This document shows, piece after piece, positions 20,129-30,293 of a DNA stretch of 62,795 nt. The notes below the pieces were generated by a model. It saw only the letters and a program-made list of their open reading frames with translations, made no database searches and had not been told where the DNA came from. Source of the stretch: a virus. Made by a program: the position numbers and the translations under genes. The DNA is taken from the IMG/VR virus record IMGVR_UViG_3300025151_000035, positions 1 to 62,795 of that record; one strand, written 5' to 3'. Within the stretch, counting starts at the first letter, position 1. Each line of letters opens with the position of its first letter.

Positions 20129-22849
20129 TTATTTTTTTTGAGCCTCGTAATTCTTCCAAAACTGTGCTTCTGCCTCTTCTCTAGTCATACCATACTTATC
20201 CATAAACATTTTAATTGCCCCTTCTTTTACTTCATATTCATCTACTCCAGCAGGCAATGTTCTATTGATATATTCTTTTTTGTATAATCCAGAAGCAAGT
20301 TCATTTCCAAGCTCTCCCATTACAGATCCCATATACTTCTTACGCATGTTCTCAAACGACTGCTTTCTAAGAGACTCTGCTCTTCTAGATTCAGATGTTG
20401 TAAGATCTTTACGTTGGTTAGCCATATCTGCCTGAAGCTTTGCTTGCTGATTAAGTTGCTGTTCTGTAGCACTTGCCTGTCTATTGATATCATAAACATT
20501 TTGTGCAGCCTCTTCTTGAGCTCTTAAGCTTATCATTCTAGCAGCATTAAGCTGTCCTTGTCCAGAACCTATTCTTTGCTGTATTCCTCTTTTAGCAGCT
20601 ACAAGCTCAGATTCTCTTGCTCCTACTCTTGTATCTTTAGCTCTATCTATAAATACTTTTTCAGCTTTTACATCTCTTGCTGTAATAGGAGCTACAGGTG
20701 TATACTTTTGACTCATAGTCATACCTATATCACCAGCTGCACCAGCTACACTAGCTAAAGGTGCACCATATTCAGCTAAAAATTTTCCAGTAGCTGTTCT
20801 TACTACTCTTTCTTCATCAGGGTTTCCACCATTTCCATACTTCATAAGTCCACCATATCTAGCACTTTTCTTATTTCTATTAGCAAAGTTTCTAGCAGCT
20901 TCCTCACTGCCAAAACCCCACTTCTTAAGTGCTAAAGCTTTTCTTGTAGGCTCACCTTTTTCATTTTTCATAGGCCCTTTCATACCTGCAAATCTTGCAG
21001 CAAAAGAAACTCTACGTGGGTTTGTACCTGAACTTACAGGAGCTTTTAAGTTAGAACCTTCTGCTTTTGCAGATGCTCTACCTTTTGCATTTAGTCCCCC
21101 GCTAGGATTCTGTCCTTCTTTACGTGTCCAGGCTGGACTTTTAAATCCACCTTTCTTATACTCAAGGTATCCTCCGTCTCTTTTAGACTCTCTTAAAGCT
21201 TTTGCTGTAGGAGCTCCTTCAGACCCAGGCTTACGCATCTTTTCTCCAGATCCAGCTGCTATTCTTTTCCTTTTAGCATGGATATTAGCCCATAGACCTC
21301 CTCCTTTATACTCACTGAGATACTTTTGTGCTTCTGCATCAGACATGTGGGATTCTAATCTAGACTCAAGTACTTCTTTAGGTAGTTTACCACCTTCTTC
21401 CATGTAGTGCATCATGCCTCCATCTCTCTTAGCAAAGTTCTTTGCAAAGTTTGCTTTCTTTCTCATCTCTGGTGAGTATTTACCTTCAGGAGCGCTGAGA
21501 ATTTTACTTGCTGCTTCTTGTACTCCCATACCCATTTTAGATGCTTGAGCTTTAAATGTACCTCGTTTAGCAGGGTCAATATGGATACCTCCACCTTTGT
21601 ACTTCATCATACCACCATACTTTGCGTATAGTTTACTGGGATCTCTTTTAGCTGCAAGCTCTTGCTCTATTCTTAGCTTTTCAATATCTCCAGGTCTAGC
21701 TCCTTTTTTCTTCATTTGTTCAAATTTTTTAGCAAAGCTCATACCTCCGGTTTTAAGATGGTCTGACCAGATATATTTTTTAGAGGCAACTCCTCCTCCT
21801 CTCATTTCTTCTATAATCTCTCCTCCTTCTAATTCAGAGTCTACTACACCATCTCCACTAAGATCCATAGGTACACCACCGTTCTCATGTGAGGGACCTG
21901 TTACTTTTGTAAAGCCTCCACCCATATACTTCATTAAACCTCCATATCGTGCTGATGGAACATTAAAATATTGTTGCGCATTCATTGCTGCGTTTTTAGC
22001 TTTTTGCTCTTCAGCTCTCTGCTCTAGCTTTTTTCTATCTGCAACTAATCTATCATAATCAGCTCCAAGTTTTTGTTGTTTAGATCCATAGTCTGCTGCA
22101 GCTCCTTCACTTGCAGCTGCCATAATTCCTCCTATAGCAACAGGTATAGCTGCAAAAGGTCCGAGCACTGGAGTTAAACTGGCTCCAACTGTTGCAATAC
22201 TTTGACCTACAGAAGATACACCTTTAGATGTAGCTATCTTCCTATTATATTCTTCAAGTTTAGCTTTAGTATCTTTATTGTAATACCTATTAGGATCGTC
22301 AATAGTTTTCTTTTTAGCTGCTTGAGCTATAACTCCTGTTACTCCTGGCAGAGCTTGAGAAACACCCTCTGCAATTGCTTGGTCTCGTTCTTGCTTTGAA
22401 GGACCTTTAGGATCAGGTTTGTACTCAGCTTTCATAATATCAGACCTGTTAGACCTGTCTCCAAACGCTGTCTTTGTATCTTTATAATAGTCAGTAAGAG
22501 ATCTAGGCTCTAAGCTTCTATCTAAAGAAGTATCCAGACCAGTAAAAGAAGGATCTGAAACATTTGATAAATGTCCTGAAGAAAAACTAGGAGTAGTGCT
22601 GCCTCCATATAAAGTATTGAACTTGGAAACTGCTGCATCATATGATGGAGTAGTTTGAAGATAATTGCCTGATCCTAGACTATAACCTGTATTTAAACCT
22701 CCAGACCCCAAATTGCCTGTACCAAAACCTGTACTTGGTGTAGTAGGAATTGTAGGTGTAACCATACTTCCTGTCTGATACTTTTTAAGAGGACTTTTTT
22801 TCTTCCTGCTCTTACCTTTTACAGTGGATTTTTTGCTAGATCTTCTCAT
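20129..22849 (-). CDS. Virion protein with repeated YGG(L/M)MKYxGGG motifs (906 aa)
   Basis: The basic N-terminus (MRRSSKKSTVKGKSRKKK) leads into KKYQTGSM. The middle third repeats a short motif at least six times: ARYGGLMKYMGGG, AKYGGMMKYKGGG, KRDGGMMHYMEEGG, EYKGGGLW, KRDGGYLEYKKGG and ARYGGLMKYGNGG. Between the first copies lies GPSHENGGVPMDLSGDG...ELEGGEII...KKYIWSDHLK, a segment common in virion proteins of Bacteroidota phages. An Ala/Gly-rich hydrophobic stretch (LTPVLGPFAAIPVAIGGIMAAA) could insert in membranes. The C-terminal 200 residues are helical. The start overlaps the muzzle gene by 4 nt (ATGA). The role is probably internal cargo or tail assembly. The composition (Gly/Lys/Met) is unlike its neighbours. 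Confidence 0.65.
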   Translation of the reverse strand: MRRSSKKSTVKGKSRKKKSPLKKYQTGSMVTPTIPTTPSTGFGTGNLGSGGLNTGYSLGSGNYLQTTPSYDAAVSKFNTLYGGSTTPSFSSGHLSNVSDPSFTGLDTSLDRSLEPRSLTDYYKDTKTAFGDRSNRSDIMKAEYKPDPKGPSKQERDQAIAEGVSQALPGVTGVIAQAAKKKTIDDPNRYYNKDTKAKLEEYNRKIATSKGVSSVGQSIATVGASLTPVLGPFAAIPVAIGGIMAAASEGAAADYGSKQQKLGADYDRLVADRKKLEQRAEEQKAKNAAMNAQQYFNVPSARYGGLMKYMGGGFTKVTGPSHENGGVPMDLSGDGVVDSELEGGEIIEEMRGGGVASKKYIWSDHLKTGGMSFAKKFEQMKKKGARPGDIEKLRIEQELAAKRDPSKLYAKYGGMMKYKGGGIHIDPAKRGTFKAQASKMGMGVQEAASKILSAPEGKYSPEMRKKANFAKNFAKRDGGMMHYMEEGGKLPKEVLESRLESHMSDAEAQKYLSEYKGGGLWANIHAKRKRIAAGSGEKMRKPGSEGAPTAKALRESKRDGGYLEYKKGGFKSPAWTRKEGQNPSGGLNAKGRASAKAEGSNLKAPVSSGTNPRRVSFAARFAGMKGPMKNEKGEPTRKALALKKWGFGSEEAARNFANRNKKSARYGGLMKYGNGGNPDEERVVRTATGKFLAEYGAPLASVAGAAGDIGMTMSQKYTPVAPITARDVKAEKVFIDRAKDTRVGARESELVAAKRGIQQRIGSGQGQLNAARMISLRAQEEAAQNVYDINRQASATEQQLNQQAKLQADMANQRKDLTTSESRRAESLRKQSFENMRKKYMGSVMGELGNELASGLYKKEYINRTLPAGVDEYEVKEGAIKMFMDKYGMTREEAEAQFWKNYEAQKK

Positions 22850-25800
22850 CGGTCTTGGATTCTATATGGAGCTTCAGTATTATACAAATTTATCAAATTA
22901 TTATCAAGGTTATTGCAGATCAATCGAAGTGCTAAGAACCTGTCTATAAATTTACCTTGCTTATTCCAAGGCTTAGTCAAGTCTAAGTAGCTAGTATTGA
23001 ATGTTTCATACATACCATCTACTGTAAACATTGCTAAAGGAGTAGCTGTAGGAACACTTGTAGTAACTGTACCGGCAACTGTAGCTCCTGTTATACCGTA
23101 GTTACCTCCTGTAAATGGTCCTGTGTAATAAATAGCACTATCTGCTACCTCTAAAGACATATCTCTGAACTGATTTACTTTCCATGATCCTCCTGTTTTT
23201 CGAGTATTGATCATGTACTCTATATCAGACTCTCCAGAGTTTGCATCAGAGTTATATACTATGAATGAAGTAAACCCTGCATTTAAATCTTTGATATCCC
23301 TATTACCAGATGTTTGAGGTTCAAATACATCTGCTAACCAGTTGATGCTATAGAATAGTTTATTGTTTCCTCTTTGGAAGTTATGGATTATCTCTAGCTC
23401 AAAATTAGAAGGGGTCTGTCCATAGAACTTGCCTAAGTGAGACCCTCTATCATGACGGTAAATACCTCTATCTGTAGCTGTAGAGTATCCGTTTACAAAA
23501 GAGTAAAAGTCTATTCCTAGTGTAGCATAGATATAGGGTACGTAATCGTGGAAAGAGGTCCAACTACCTGCTTTACCTTGAGATATTTCAACTGTAAACG
23601 AAATAGTCCATCCGGTCTGTTCAAAATACCTATTTATTTGAACGTCATCACTCTCTGCAACGATATCAAAAGGTTGCCAGCTCTGCAAAGCTCCTTCTGT
23701 CACTAATCTATAATAAGATCCGTTTACCCATATTACTCCTGTAGCCCCAGCTGTAAATGCTGCTGTAGTGCTTTTATACTCTCCACTATAGTCTCTGATA
23801 AAAGTAGCTGTAGGTTTTATATCTCTCTTTGTAAGTATAACTCTACTATACCTTTGATCCCATACAGCATGAAATCCCATTCCAGTTATAGGACTATCTA
23901 TAAGTCCATCAAACCCATATGCTTCTAGTGCAAAAGGAATATTTGTTTGGAACCATCGCTGCATACCGTAAGCTGTAGATGTAAGATCTATAGGGGAGGA
24001 TCCTACTATAAAGAATATCTTTCTGGTTTTTACATCCACTGAAAAATATCCATTAGGAGTAATTACAGATGCTCTCTGTGCTCTTGTACCTACATATCCT
24101 GTATCTGCCATTACAAGCTCGTCAGGATCTTGTGCAAAAAGATCTCCGCTTCCTACATAAGCACTGGTCCCGTCGTCAAGCTTCATCTTCTGCTTTCCTT
24201 TGGTACGGAAAAGAGTGTCTTCCATATGGAAATAGAGCAGGTTATCAGCACTTATAAGTTTCCAAAGCTCTCCTTTATGTGTAGGTAGTTCTCTATACTG
24301 ATCTACTTTAAAAATCCTATAAGTATCGATGATACTATCTCTTTCAAGCTTGTTGGATCTGATTACCCGGCCTGGAAAGCTTGTAGTTTCATCTATATTC
24401 AGTGGCTTTGGAAATACTGATTTAATATCATTTACAGATGAATAAGCTTCATTGTACCTCATGTTACCAGTTCCATCATCTGGTGCATATGTAAGGTCTT
24501 CATCTGCTTTTATATCTAACAGATCTGCAACAGGTGCTCCTGGAAAATAGGTTGATTTTAAATCTTGTATATGTCTAAAGTTGATGTTATCTGTGCTTTC
24601 TACAATAGCCATAAACACAGATTTTATATCTTCTCCTGTAGGAAAATAAGCTCTGTTAAGAGTCTGCTCTCTTGAAGTTGTCCTATATCCGTGTCGACAT
24701 ATAAATGTATCTCCCCCATAGATATCTTCAGTCTCAAATCTATTAGGTAAAGCTGTATTAGGTGCCGGTATAGGAGTTCCGTTATCATCTACTACAAAGT
24801 TATCCAGATCATCTCCTACTACTTCGTATCCTGTCCATACAAGGTCCTGTACATCAAAAGAGTTATATAGATTAGTTCTAAATGCTTTTAAGTTTGCAAG
24901 TAAAAGTGTTAGCCCTTTTGAGTCTTCATTATCAGTACTAAGGTTAGAAAAAGAGATAGGAGAACTATTTGCATTAGAACTATAATTATTCCAATTCCAT
25001 GGAGATGAAGTTCCTATACCTCCTCCTGAAACAGTATTTGGTGTAGGTACTTGAGTAGTAGCCAGGGCTAAAATAGTTTCTCCTCCAATATTGTATATTT
25101 CTTCGTTGAATCCAAAAGCCTTCCCTTTAAATCTTATGTTACCATTTACGTACGCTTTTGCTTTATCTCTTAAAACATAATTTGCTCTCGGGCTTGAGCC
25201 TGGACCTGTAATAGAAGAAATGTGATTTCCTGCTGCAAAAAATGCAGTCCATACGCTAGGAGACACACATGACGAAGCTCCTTCACCAGTTATAAGCGGG
25301 TCTGGATATACCTCATCATTGTAAAAAGTAGTATTACCTCTAAATTGATATGTACCTAGAAGGTATTGAGTTTTAATGTGCGTAGCCGGAGTAACATCTT
25401 TCTGTCCATTTAAAAGATAAAAATCATGAAAAGAAAACTCTCTAATTAAAGATTCTGAGTTTTTACGTGTTGGCGCACCTACAGGGTACAGATAGTCTGA
25501 AGAGTCTGTAATAGTGTTTGGTATAGGCTGATACCCTGGACAATTAGCAGTGTCTCTATCAAACCTCATGTCCATATCATGTATAGGATTTTGTCCTAGT
25601 ACAGTTCTATTTTCATGGGTTCTATTAGCATAGTATATTCTAAATCCTTGAACCTTATCTGCAATAGATTTAGGAATCTTAATATCACTTAATTTAAACC
25701 CTAAAGCTTGAACAGTATTTGTAATTGCTGATTCCTCTGTATCTTCAAATACAGGCTCACATGTAGCCCATGCAATCCATCCAGGTCTTGAACTTGCCGC

Positions 25801-28155
25801 CTTAGGAGGAAATTTATAGGGGGAATTACCTCCATTTCCTTTTGGATCCATCCAGCAGTATGAATTATTTCCTACAGTCCAACTTCCACGTACCCATCCA
25901 AAAGCTGTATTTCCACAAGCAGCATTACTACCTGCAGGAATATTTGGGGTGTCTCTCCACCATCCCAACATCACATAAGATCCTTGAGGCGGAGCTGTAC
26001 CTGCATAAACATGCTGTACTTCTGCAATATTTTCAGGGTCTTCTTCACACCAATGCCAATCTTCTGGGCTAACTTCTCCATTTACAAAATCTTGAAATGC
26101 GCCATCTCTTGGATCTGTAATTGTATTTCTAGGGGGATTACAGCTGTTAGTATTCATACCATCCCAATAGCTACACACATTATCAGTCACAGCTACATTT
26201 ATACCATCTACAAAATCTTCAAAATCAGGACAACTAGAATTTTCATTCATGCCTCCTGCAGAAAAACTAGCTATAGAGTAATGATTAGATTGTCCTCCCC
26301 CACTACCACCACCTATATTTTCTCCATCTATATTACAATCATTAAGCGCTCTATACCAAGTATAGTTTACTACAAGTTTTATTTTAGTTCCTGCAGACAC
26401 AGTTGTAGACGGTCCACTGGATCTTGTTACTGTAGCTCTGTCAGGATTAAGATTTGATGGGAATCTATGATGTCTTACATTCTCTGTCCTTAAAGAAGGA
26501 TTAGTCACATTTGGTTGTTGAGCATCTACTACATCAAAATCTTCTGTATCTGGATAAAACTCATTTAAGTTTTGCCAGTAATTCATTTTCTTACTAGCCT
26601 GCAGAGTAGAGAAATCATACCATTGAAAAAAGTAAGAAATAGGGTTTTGCCACCCTCCTGTAATATTTAGTATGTGCCAATTATTATACCCATTTCCTGG
26701 AGTATAAAGTTTATCATCTTCATTTATATATGTAAAAAGGCTAGTTCCGCTTACCCACTCGTCTGTTGTACCATTTCTAAGTTCTGGAACAAGAGTTCTA
26801 AGCACATTTTTAAGAGGGCCTCTACCAGGAATATGATAAGCATAACTCATGCTACCATCTCTAAGAATGAATGCTATATAGAATGCATATACTTCTTCTC
26901 TTGTATATCCTTTATATTTAAAAATATTCAAGGCATCTCTATATCCTTGATCTCTTTCCCATTTAACACCTGTTTTTTTGTTTTGAAGGTTATCGAGACT
27001 GAGTTGAAAAGGATCAAATGGGTTAAACTCTTTTACTACAGATTCTAATGAGATATAATTAGCATACTTTTGATATCCAAGATCTCGTGTGGCTTCTAGG
27101 TTTCCTAAGTAAAGAGTTCCATCTAACTGTGTAATAGACTTAGCAACATCGTATGAAGCTTTATCTATAGTAACTTCTTCTATACTGAATAGCTCAGAAC
27201 CTCTTTCTCCTGAGTACACAACTTCCATTTCAGGGTTGCCAAGGATCTCAAGTTCTGGAAGCTTTCTTGCCTGTCTTCCTTCTCCTACATCAAATACTAT
27301 TGCAGCAGTAAGAAACTTATAATCTGTATTGATATTGGTTACTTTCCACTTTATAGATTTTCCAGTGGGAGTTCCTGCAGGAGCACCGTCATAAGATTCT
27401 ATAGGGTATATACCTTCTGTAGCAGGAACTACAGATACAGGATTTGCTACAGTTACAAAGTTTGTTCTTGTAAAATCCTCATCTGTATAAGCTAGCGCTA
27501 AGTAGTATACTCCACTTTTACACTCTCCACCCATATTAATAGTAGCCTCATCTACATGAGGAACTGTTCCTGCATTGGGAAATAAATCTAATATTCCTAC
27601 GTAAGATCTATTATTAGAAGTTAAAAGATCTACACCATAGATTCTACCTATAGCGCTATTTTGCTGTCTTGTAATATTCAGTGTACGAGGAGGGTTAAGA
27701 TCGTCTGTCCAATATATTACCTGGTCTCCATCTCCCTGCTCTACAAATGTTCCTTCAATAGGATTACTCTCTTGAAAGTTTAAAGTCTTTCCTATAGGAT
27801 CCCATGTAGGATCTGCATTTTCTTCAGCAAGACTAAGAATAGTTTCATATACTCCGTCACTGTAGATACCTATTTTACAAGAAGCATCCAACTGAGTATT
27901 AGGATTGTCCACTCTTAAGAATAGAGCTATCTTATTATCTAATATAGGTATAGCTCCTATTACAGTACTGTACTCCGGCAATGAAGCCATAAGAGTATTA
28001 CCCTCCTCATTGGATATGGCTCCATAAGCTCTATTGACCACTGCATTTTTTGCATAGCGTACGGTTCCTGCAGGCTGATCTAAATGAGAAGTATCTTTAA
28101 ATAACCCTTGGATATACCGTATTGAAGAAGGCTGATTAGAATCGTTTTCTGCCAT
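22846..28155 (-). CDS. Crassvirus tail muzzle ('stabilization') protein (1769 aa)
   Basis: The N-terminus carries the hallmark of this crassvirus family: LDQPAGTVRYAKNAVVNRAYGAISNEEGN, followed by repeated IGAIPILDNKIALFL-type beta strands. It continues as a long beta-rich protein, with a Cys-rich variable insert at about residues 690-850 (for example GGECKSG, ENSSCPDFEDF) that may be exposed. Its position directly after the small ring genes and before the cargo/polymerase genes matches the muzzle gene (gp44 in crAss001), which forms the end of the short tail. Role by family: closes the tail and probably binds the cell surface and gates ejection. Domain limits were not computed. Confidence 0.8.
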   Translation of the reverse strand: MAENDSNQPSSIRYIQGLFKDTSHLDQPAGTVRYAKNAVVNRAYGAISNEEGNTLMASLPEYSTVIGAIPILDNKIALFLRVDNPNTQLDASCKIGIYSDGVYETILSLAEENADPTWDPIGKTLNFQESNPIEGTFVEQGDGDQVIYWTDDLNPPRTLNITRQQNSAIGRIYGVDLLTSNNRSYVGILDLFPNAGTVPHVDEATINMGGECKSGVYYLALAYTDEDFTRTNFVTVANPVSVVPATEGIYPIESYDGAPAGTPTGKSIKWKVTNINTDYKFLTAAIVFDVGEGRQARKLPELEILGNPEMEVVYSGERGSELFSIEEVTIDKASYDVAKSITQLDGTLYLGNLEATRDLGYQKYANYISLESVVKEFNPFDPFQLSLDNLQNKKTGVKWERDQGYRDALNIFKYKGYTREEVYAFYIAFILRDGSMSYAYHIPGRGPLKNVLRTLVPELRNGTTDEWVSGTSLFTYINEDDKLYTPGNGYNNWHILNITGGWQNPISYFFQWYDFSTLQASKKMNYWQNLNEFYPDTEDFDVVDAQQPNVTNPSLRTENVRHHRFPSNLNPDRATVTRSSGPSTTVSAGTKIKLVVNYTWYRALNDCNIDGENIGGGSGGGQSNHYSIASFSAGGMNENSSCPDFEDFVDGINVAVTDNVCSYWDGMNTNSCNPPRNTITDPRDGAFQDFVNGEVSPEDWHWCEEDPENIAEVQHVYAGTAPPQGSYVMLGWWRDTPNIPAGSNAACGNTAFGWVRGSWTVGNNSYCWMDPKGNGGNSPYKFPPKAASSRPGWIAWATCEPVFEDTEESAITNTVQALGFKLSDIKIPKSIADKVQGFRIYYANRTHENRTVLGQNPIHDMDMRFDRDTANCPGYQPIPNTITDSSDYLYPVGAPTRKNSESLIREFSFHDFYLLNGQKDVTPATHIKTQYLLGTYQFRGNTTFYNDEVYPDPLITGEGASSCVSPSVWTAFFAAGNHISSITGPGSSPRANYVLRDKAKAYVNGNIRFKGKAFGFNEEIYNIGGETILALATTQVPTPNTVSGGGIGTSSPWNWNNYSSNANSSPISFSNLSTDNEDSKGLTLLLANLKAFRTNLYNSFDVQDLVWTGYEVVGDDLDNFVVDDNGTPIPAPNTALPNRFETEDIYGGDTFICRHGYRTTSREQTLNRAYFPTGEDIKSVFMAIVESTDNINFRHIQDLKSTYFPGAPVADLLDIKADEDLTYAPDDGTGNMRYNEAYSSVNDIKSVFPKPLNIDETTSFPGRVIRSNKLERDSIIDTYRIFKVDQYRELPTHKGELWKLISADNLLYFHMEDTLFRTKGKQKMKLDDGTSAYVGSGDLFAQDPDELVMADTGYVGTRAQRASVITPNGYFSVDVKTRKIFFIVGSSPIDLTSTAYGMQRWFQTNIPFALEAYGFDGLIDSPITGMGFHAVWDQRYSRVILTKRDIKPTATFIRDYSGEYKSTTAAFTAGATGVIWVNGSYYRLVTEGALQSWQPFDIVAESDDVQINRYFEQTGWTISFTVEISQGKAGSWTSFHDYVPYIYATLGIDFYSFVNGYSTATDRGIYRHDRGSHLGKFYGQTPSNFELEIIHNFQRGNNKLFYSINWLADVFEPQTSGNRDIKDLNAGFTSFIVYNSDANSGESDIEYMINTRKTGGSWKVNQFRDMSLEVADSAIYYTGPFTGGNYGITGATVAGTVTTSVPTATPLAMFTVDGMYETFNTSYLDLTKPWNKQGKFIDRFLALRLICNNLDNNLINLYNTEAPYRIQDR

Positions 28156-28158
28156 ATC

Positions 28159-29124
28159 TTAGAAATTATCTTCTGTAAACCGTTCCCGATCATTCATTGT
28201 CTCAAAGAAATAGTGATGAGCATTGATATCAGGAGTAAGTCTTACCCACTGATTCAAGAATGATTCATACTTATCTATATCTGGATAGTTAGCAGAGTTA
28301 CGTGCTTGTGTACAGTAGTTCTGCCACATTGCTTCTGCATACTCATATCCTATCTTCTGATTTCTTCCGGGGATAGCTTGAAGAAGTAACTTCTTGTAGA
28401 TATACCAAAACATTGCCTCCCTGAAAGAAATATCATCAGGTACCATAGGAAAACACTCATCATCTACTGGGAATGCCATATAGCTTATGCATACCTTACC
28501 GTCAGAAAATGAAGTTTTGATGTGATCACAATCTATTATGTAGGTATCCTTATATCTGATATTTGCATTTACACAGTCATCACAGTGAATGCTTGCATGG
28601 AATGTAGATGCTCCATATTGAAGCGGTGCTAGACAATTATTGTCTGAGAAGTAAACATTATTGAGTACGCCTATGCGTGAGTTTATTTCTCTTAGCTGTT
28701 CAGTATTGGTCTTATACCTTGTATCAAAAGTATCTATATCTTCTGTAGTAAGTGATGATACATATCTGCCATCTGCAGTTCTTGATACCAGCTCATTTAC
28801 ACTGTCGTAATAAGTCCCAAGATCTGCATTAAGTGCGTCTATCTGCTTATTAAGTATATCAAGTTCGTTATCTACATTAGGAGATACACAGGTATTCACT
28901 GCTACCTGATTGATGTAATATAGATCTCCTGGTAAGCATGCTCTATGATCTTTGATGTCCAGAACACATTGCTTACGGCAAAGCTGAGGTGCGGACCCTA
29001 TATGCTCTAGAGCCTCTCCTATCCATTCTATAGCATCATGTACAAAGTCAGCTGTAGCCGGCTTTATATCTCTGAATACTTTACGTACTATCTCTTTACT
29101 TGATACGTGCTTATAGATCGCCAT
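28159..29124 (-). CDS. Probable tail ring/connector protein (321 aa)
   Basis: A soluble alpha/beta protein with several cysteines (QLCRKQCVLDIKDHRACLPG, HCDDCVN). It has a middle section of helices and a C-terminal aromatic-rich helical part (EAMFWYIYKKLLLQAIPG, YEYAEAMWQNYC). This composition and its place between the 163-residue gene and the muzzle gene correspond to the ring proteins that stack below the crassvirus portal. It overlaps the upstream gene by 14 nt. The assignment is by synteny and general sequence character, not by a catalytic motif. Confidence 0.6.
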   Translation of the reverse strand: MAIYKHVSSKEIVRKVFRDIKPATADFVHDAIEWIGEALEHIGSAPQLCRKQCVLDIKDHRACLPGDLYYINQVAVNTCVSPNVDNELDILNKQIDALNADLGTYYDSVNELVSRTADGRYVSSLTTEDIDTFDTRYKTNTEQLREINSRIGVLNNVYFSDNNCLAPLQYGASTFHASIHCDDCVNANIRYKDTYIIDCDHIKTSFSDGKVCISYMAFPVDDECFPMVPDDISFREAMFWYIYKKLLLQAIPGRNQKIGYEYAEAMWQNYCTQARNSANYPDIDKYESFLNQWVRLTPDINAHHYFFETMNDRERFTEDNF

Positions 29125-29602
29125 TTTTGTATTCTTTAAATCTTAGATATGCCAGGTCATCAGTATTTATAAGGTTTATAAGTTTTTGCTTATTACCTTT
29201 TACACCTCTGGTAGGATCAAATCTATATACTGTTTTATTCTTTACTCTGCACTTATCCTTATACCATCTGAATCTAAAGTACTGTCCATCGGTAAAGTAT
29301 GTCAACCACTTTTCTCCTTTACCGGTCTTGTTATCATAAGGTTGGATATTATTTTCTTCTAATTCCCTCTTTATCTTCAATGACTCTCCCCAGTTCACTC
29401 TTGGAGTTCGTGGGTCTCTTTTCCTTCTCCAGATACTAAGGAAAGAAAGCCTATACCCCATGTCAAAAGATCCTCCTTCTAATAGGTGATCCATAATCCC
29501 ATTATTAAAGCTTATAAGAATCTTTTTAAAAGTCTTATAGTCTACAGGGTCCTTAGACATTTCCTTATAGGTATTGTATATTTCCTTACTTGCTTTGGCC
29601 AC
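29111..29602 (-). CDS. Conserved crassvirus-type small tail-assembly protein (163 aa)
   Basis: A basic helical protein. It has KEMSKDPVDYKTFKKILISFN near the N-terminus, GGSFDMGYRLSFLSIWRRKRD in the middle (a hydrophobic-basic stretch), and FTDGQYFRFRWYKDKC near the C-terminus. Genes of this size and character sit between ring-protein genes in crAss-like phages. The coding frame overlaps both neighbours (17 nt upstream, 14 nt downstream), which marks a tightly coupled tail-assembly block. It may be an assembly factor or a minor ring component. The function is not known to me. Confidence 0.6.
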   Translation of the reverse strand: MAKASKEIYNTYKEMSKDPVDYKTFKKILISFNNGIMDHLLEGGSFDMGYRLSFLSIWRRKRDPRTPRVNWGESLKIKRELEENNIQPYDNKTGKGEKWLTYFTDGQYFRFRWYKDKCRVKNKTVYRFDPTRGVKGNKQKLINLINTDDLAYLRFKEYKNGDL

Positions 29603-30293
29603 GTCTACCTTGTGTTTGTTGAGCCATTAAATGTCCTGCTTGTAATGTATCATTCTCTGTATCAGATACGGTTTGAGCTATCATCATAAAGGTACCCTTT
29701 ACAAGTCCATCTGTTATAGCCTGTACCATATCTAAGGGCATTGGAAAATCTGATTGATCGTCATAGCAGTTTCCTCCGTCACATTCAAACTTTGCTACTA
29801 CTTCAGGATCTTCAAATACTCCACGGATATTGATTGTATCCATACCTCCTGGATTGTAGATATACAGTTTGTCCTCTATCATATAGGCTTTACGAGTGTT
29901 TTTAGTAAACCTATCGTAAGGTAAGAATTGAACTGTAAGCGGGTCTACAACCGGTATTGTAATAAGTCCTGAAGGATCTGATACGTGTGTAATAGCATCT
30001 GTAAAGTTGAACCTTACGGTTCTAGGTATATCTACTACTGTACGTACTACATCACATTCTATAGGTAGTTTACAACATTTAGATGCGTTTACTTTTTCAA
30101 GCTCTATACATCCTAAGTCTTGTTCTACATGTCGTGATACTAATCCATTACGAGCAAAATCTCTTCTTAGAAGCATTGCCCGGTAATGTTTTACATTGAA
30201 CTCTATCTGTCTTAGAGATATGTGCTCATTATTGGAAGAGCGACCTCCTCTGTAGAGGTTCAATATGTTGTATGAGATCTCTTTAAGTGTCAT
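29586..30293 (-). CDS. Probable tail ring/tail-tube adaptor protein (235 aa)
   Basis: The N-terminal 55 residues are helical (LKEISYNILNLYRGGRSSNNEHISLRQIEF, HYRAMLLRRDFARNG). A beta-rich central part follows, including PRTVRFNF and VQFLPYDRFTKNTRKAYMIEDKLYIYNP, then a C-terminal amphipathic helix. A helical N-terminus followed by a beta sandwich is the layout of podovirus tail-adaptor (P22 gp4 / T7 gp11-like) and crassvirus ring proteins. It overlaps the upstream beta-rich protein gene by 11 nt. The function is inferred from order and fold pattern. Confidence 0.6.
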   Translation of the reverse strand: MTLKEISYNILNLYRGGRSSNNEHISLRQIEFNVKHYRAMLLRRDFARNGLVSRHVEQDLGCIELEKVNASKCCKLPIECDVVRTVVDIPRTVRFNFTDAITHVSDPSGLITIPVVDPLTVQFLPYDRFTKNTRKAYMIEDKLYIYNPGGMDTINIRGVFEDPEVVAKFECDGGNCYDDQSDFPMPLDMVQAITDGLVKGTFMMIAQTVSDTENDTLQAGHLMAQQTQGRRGQSK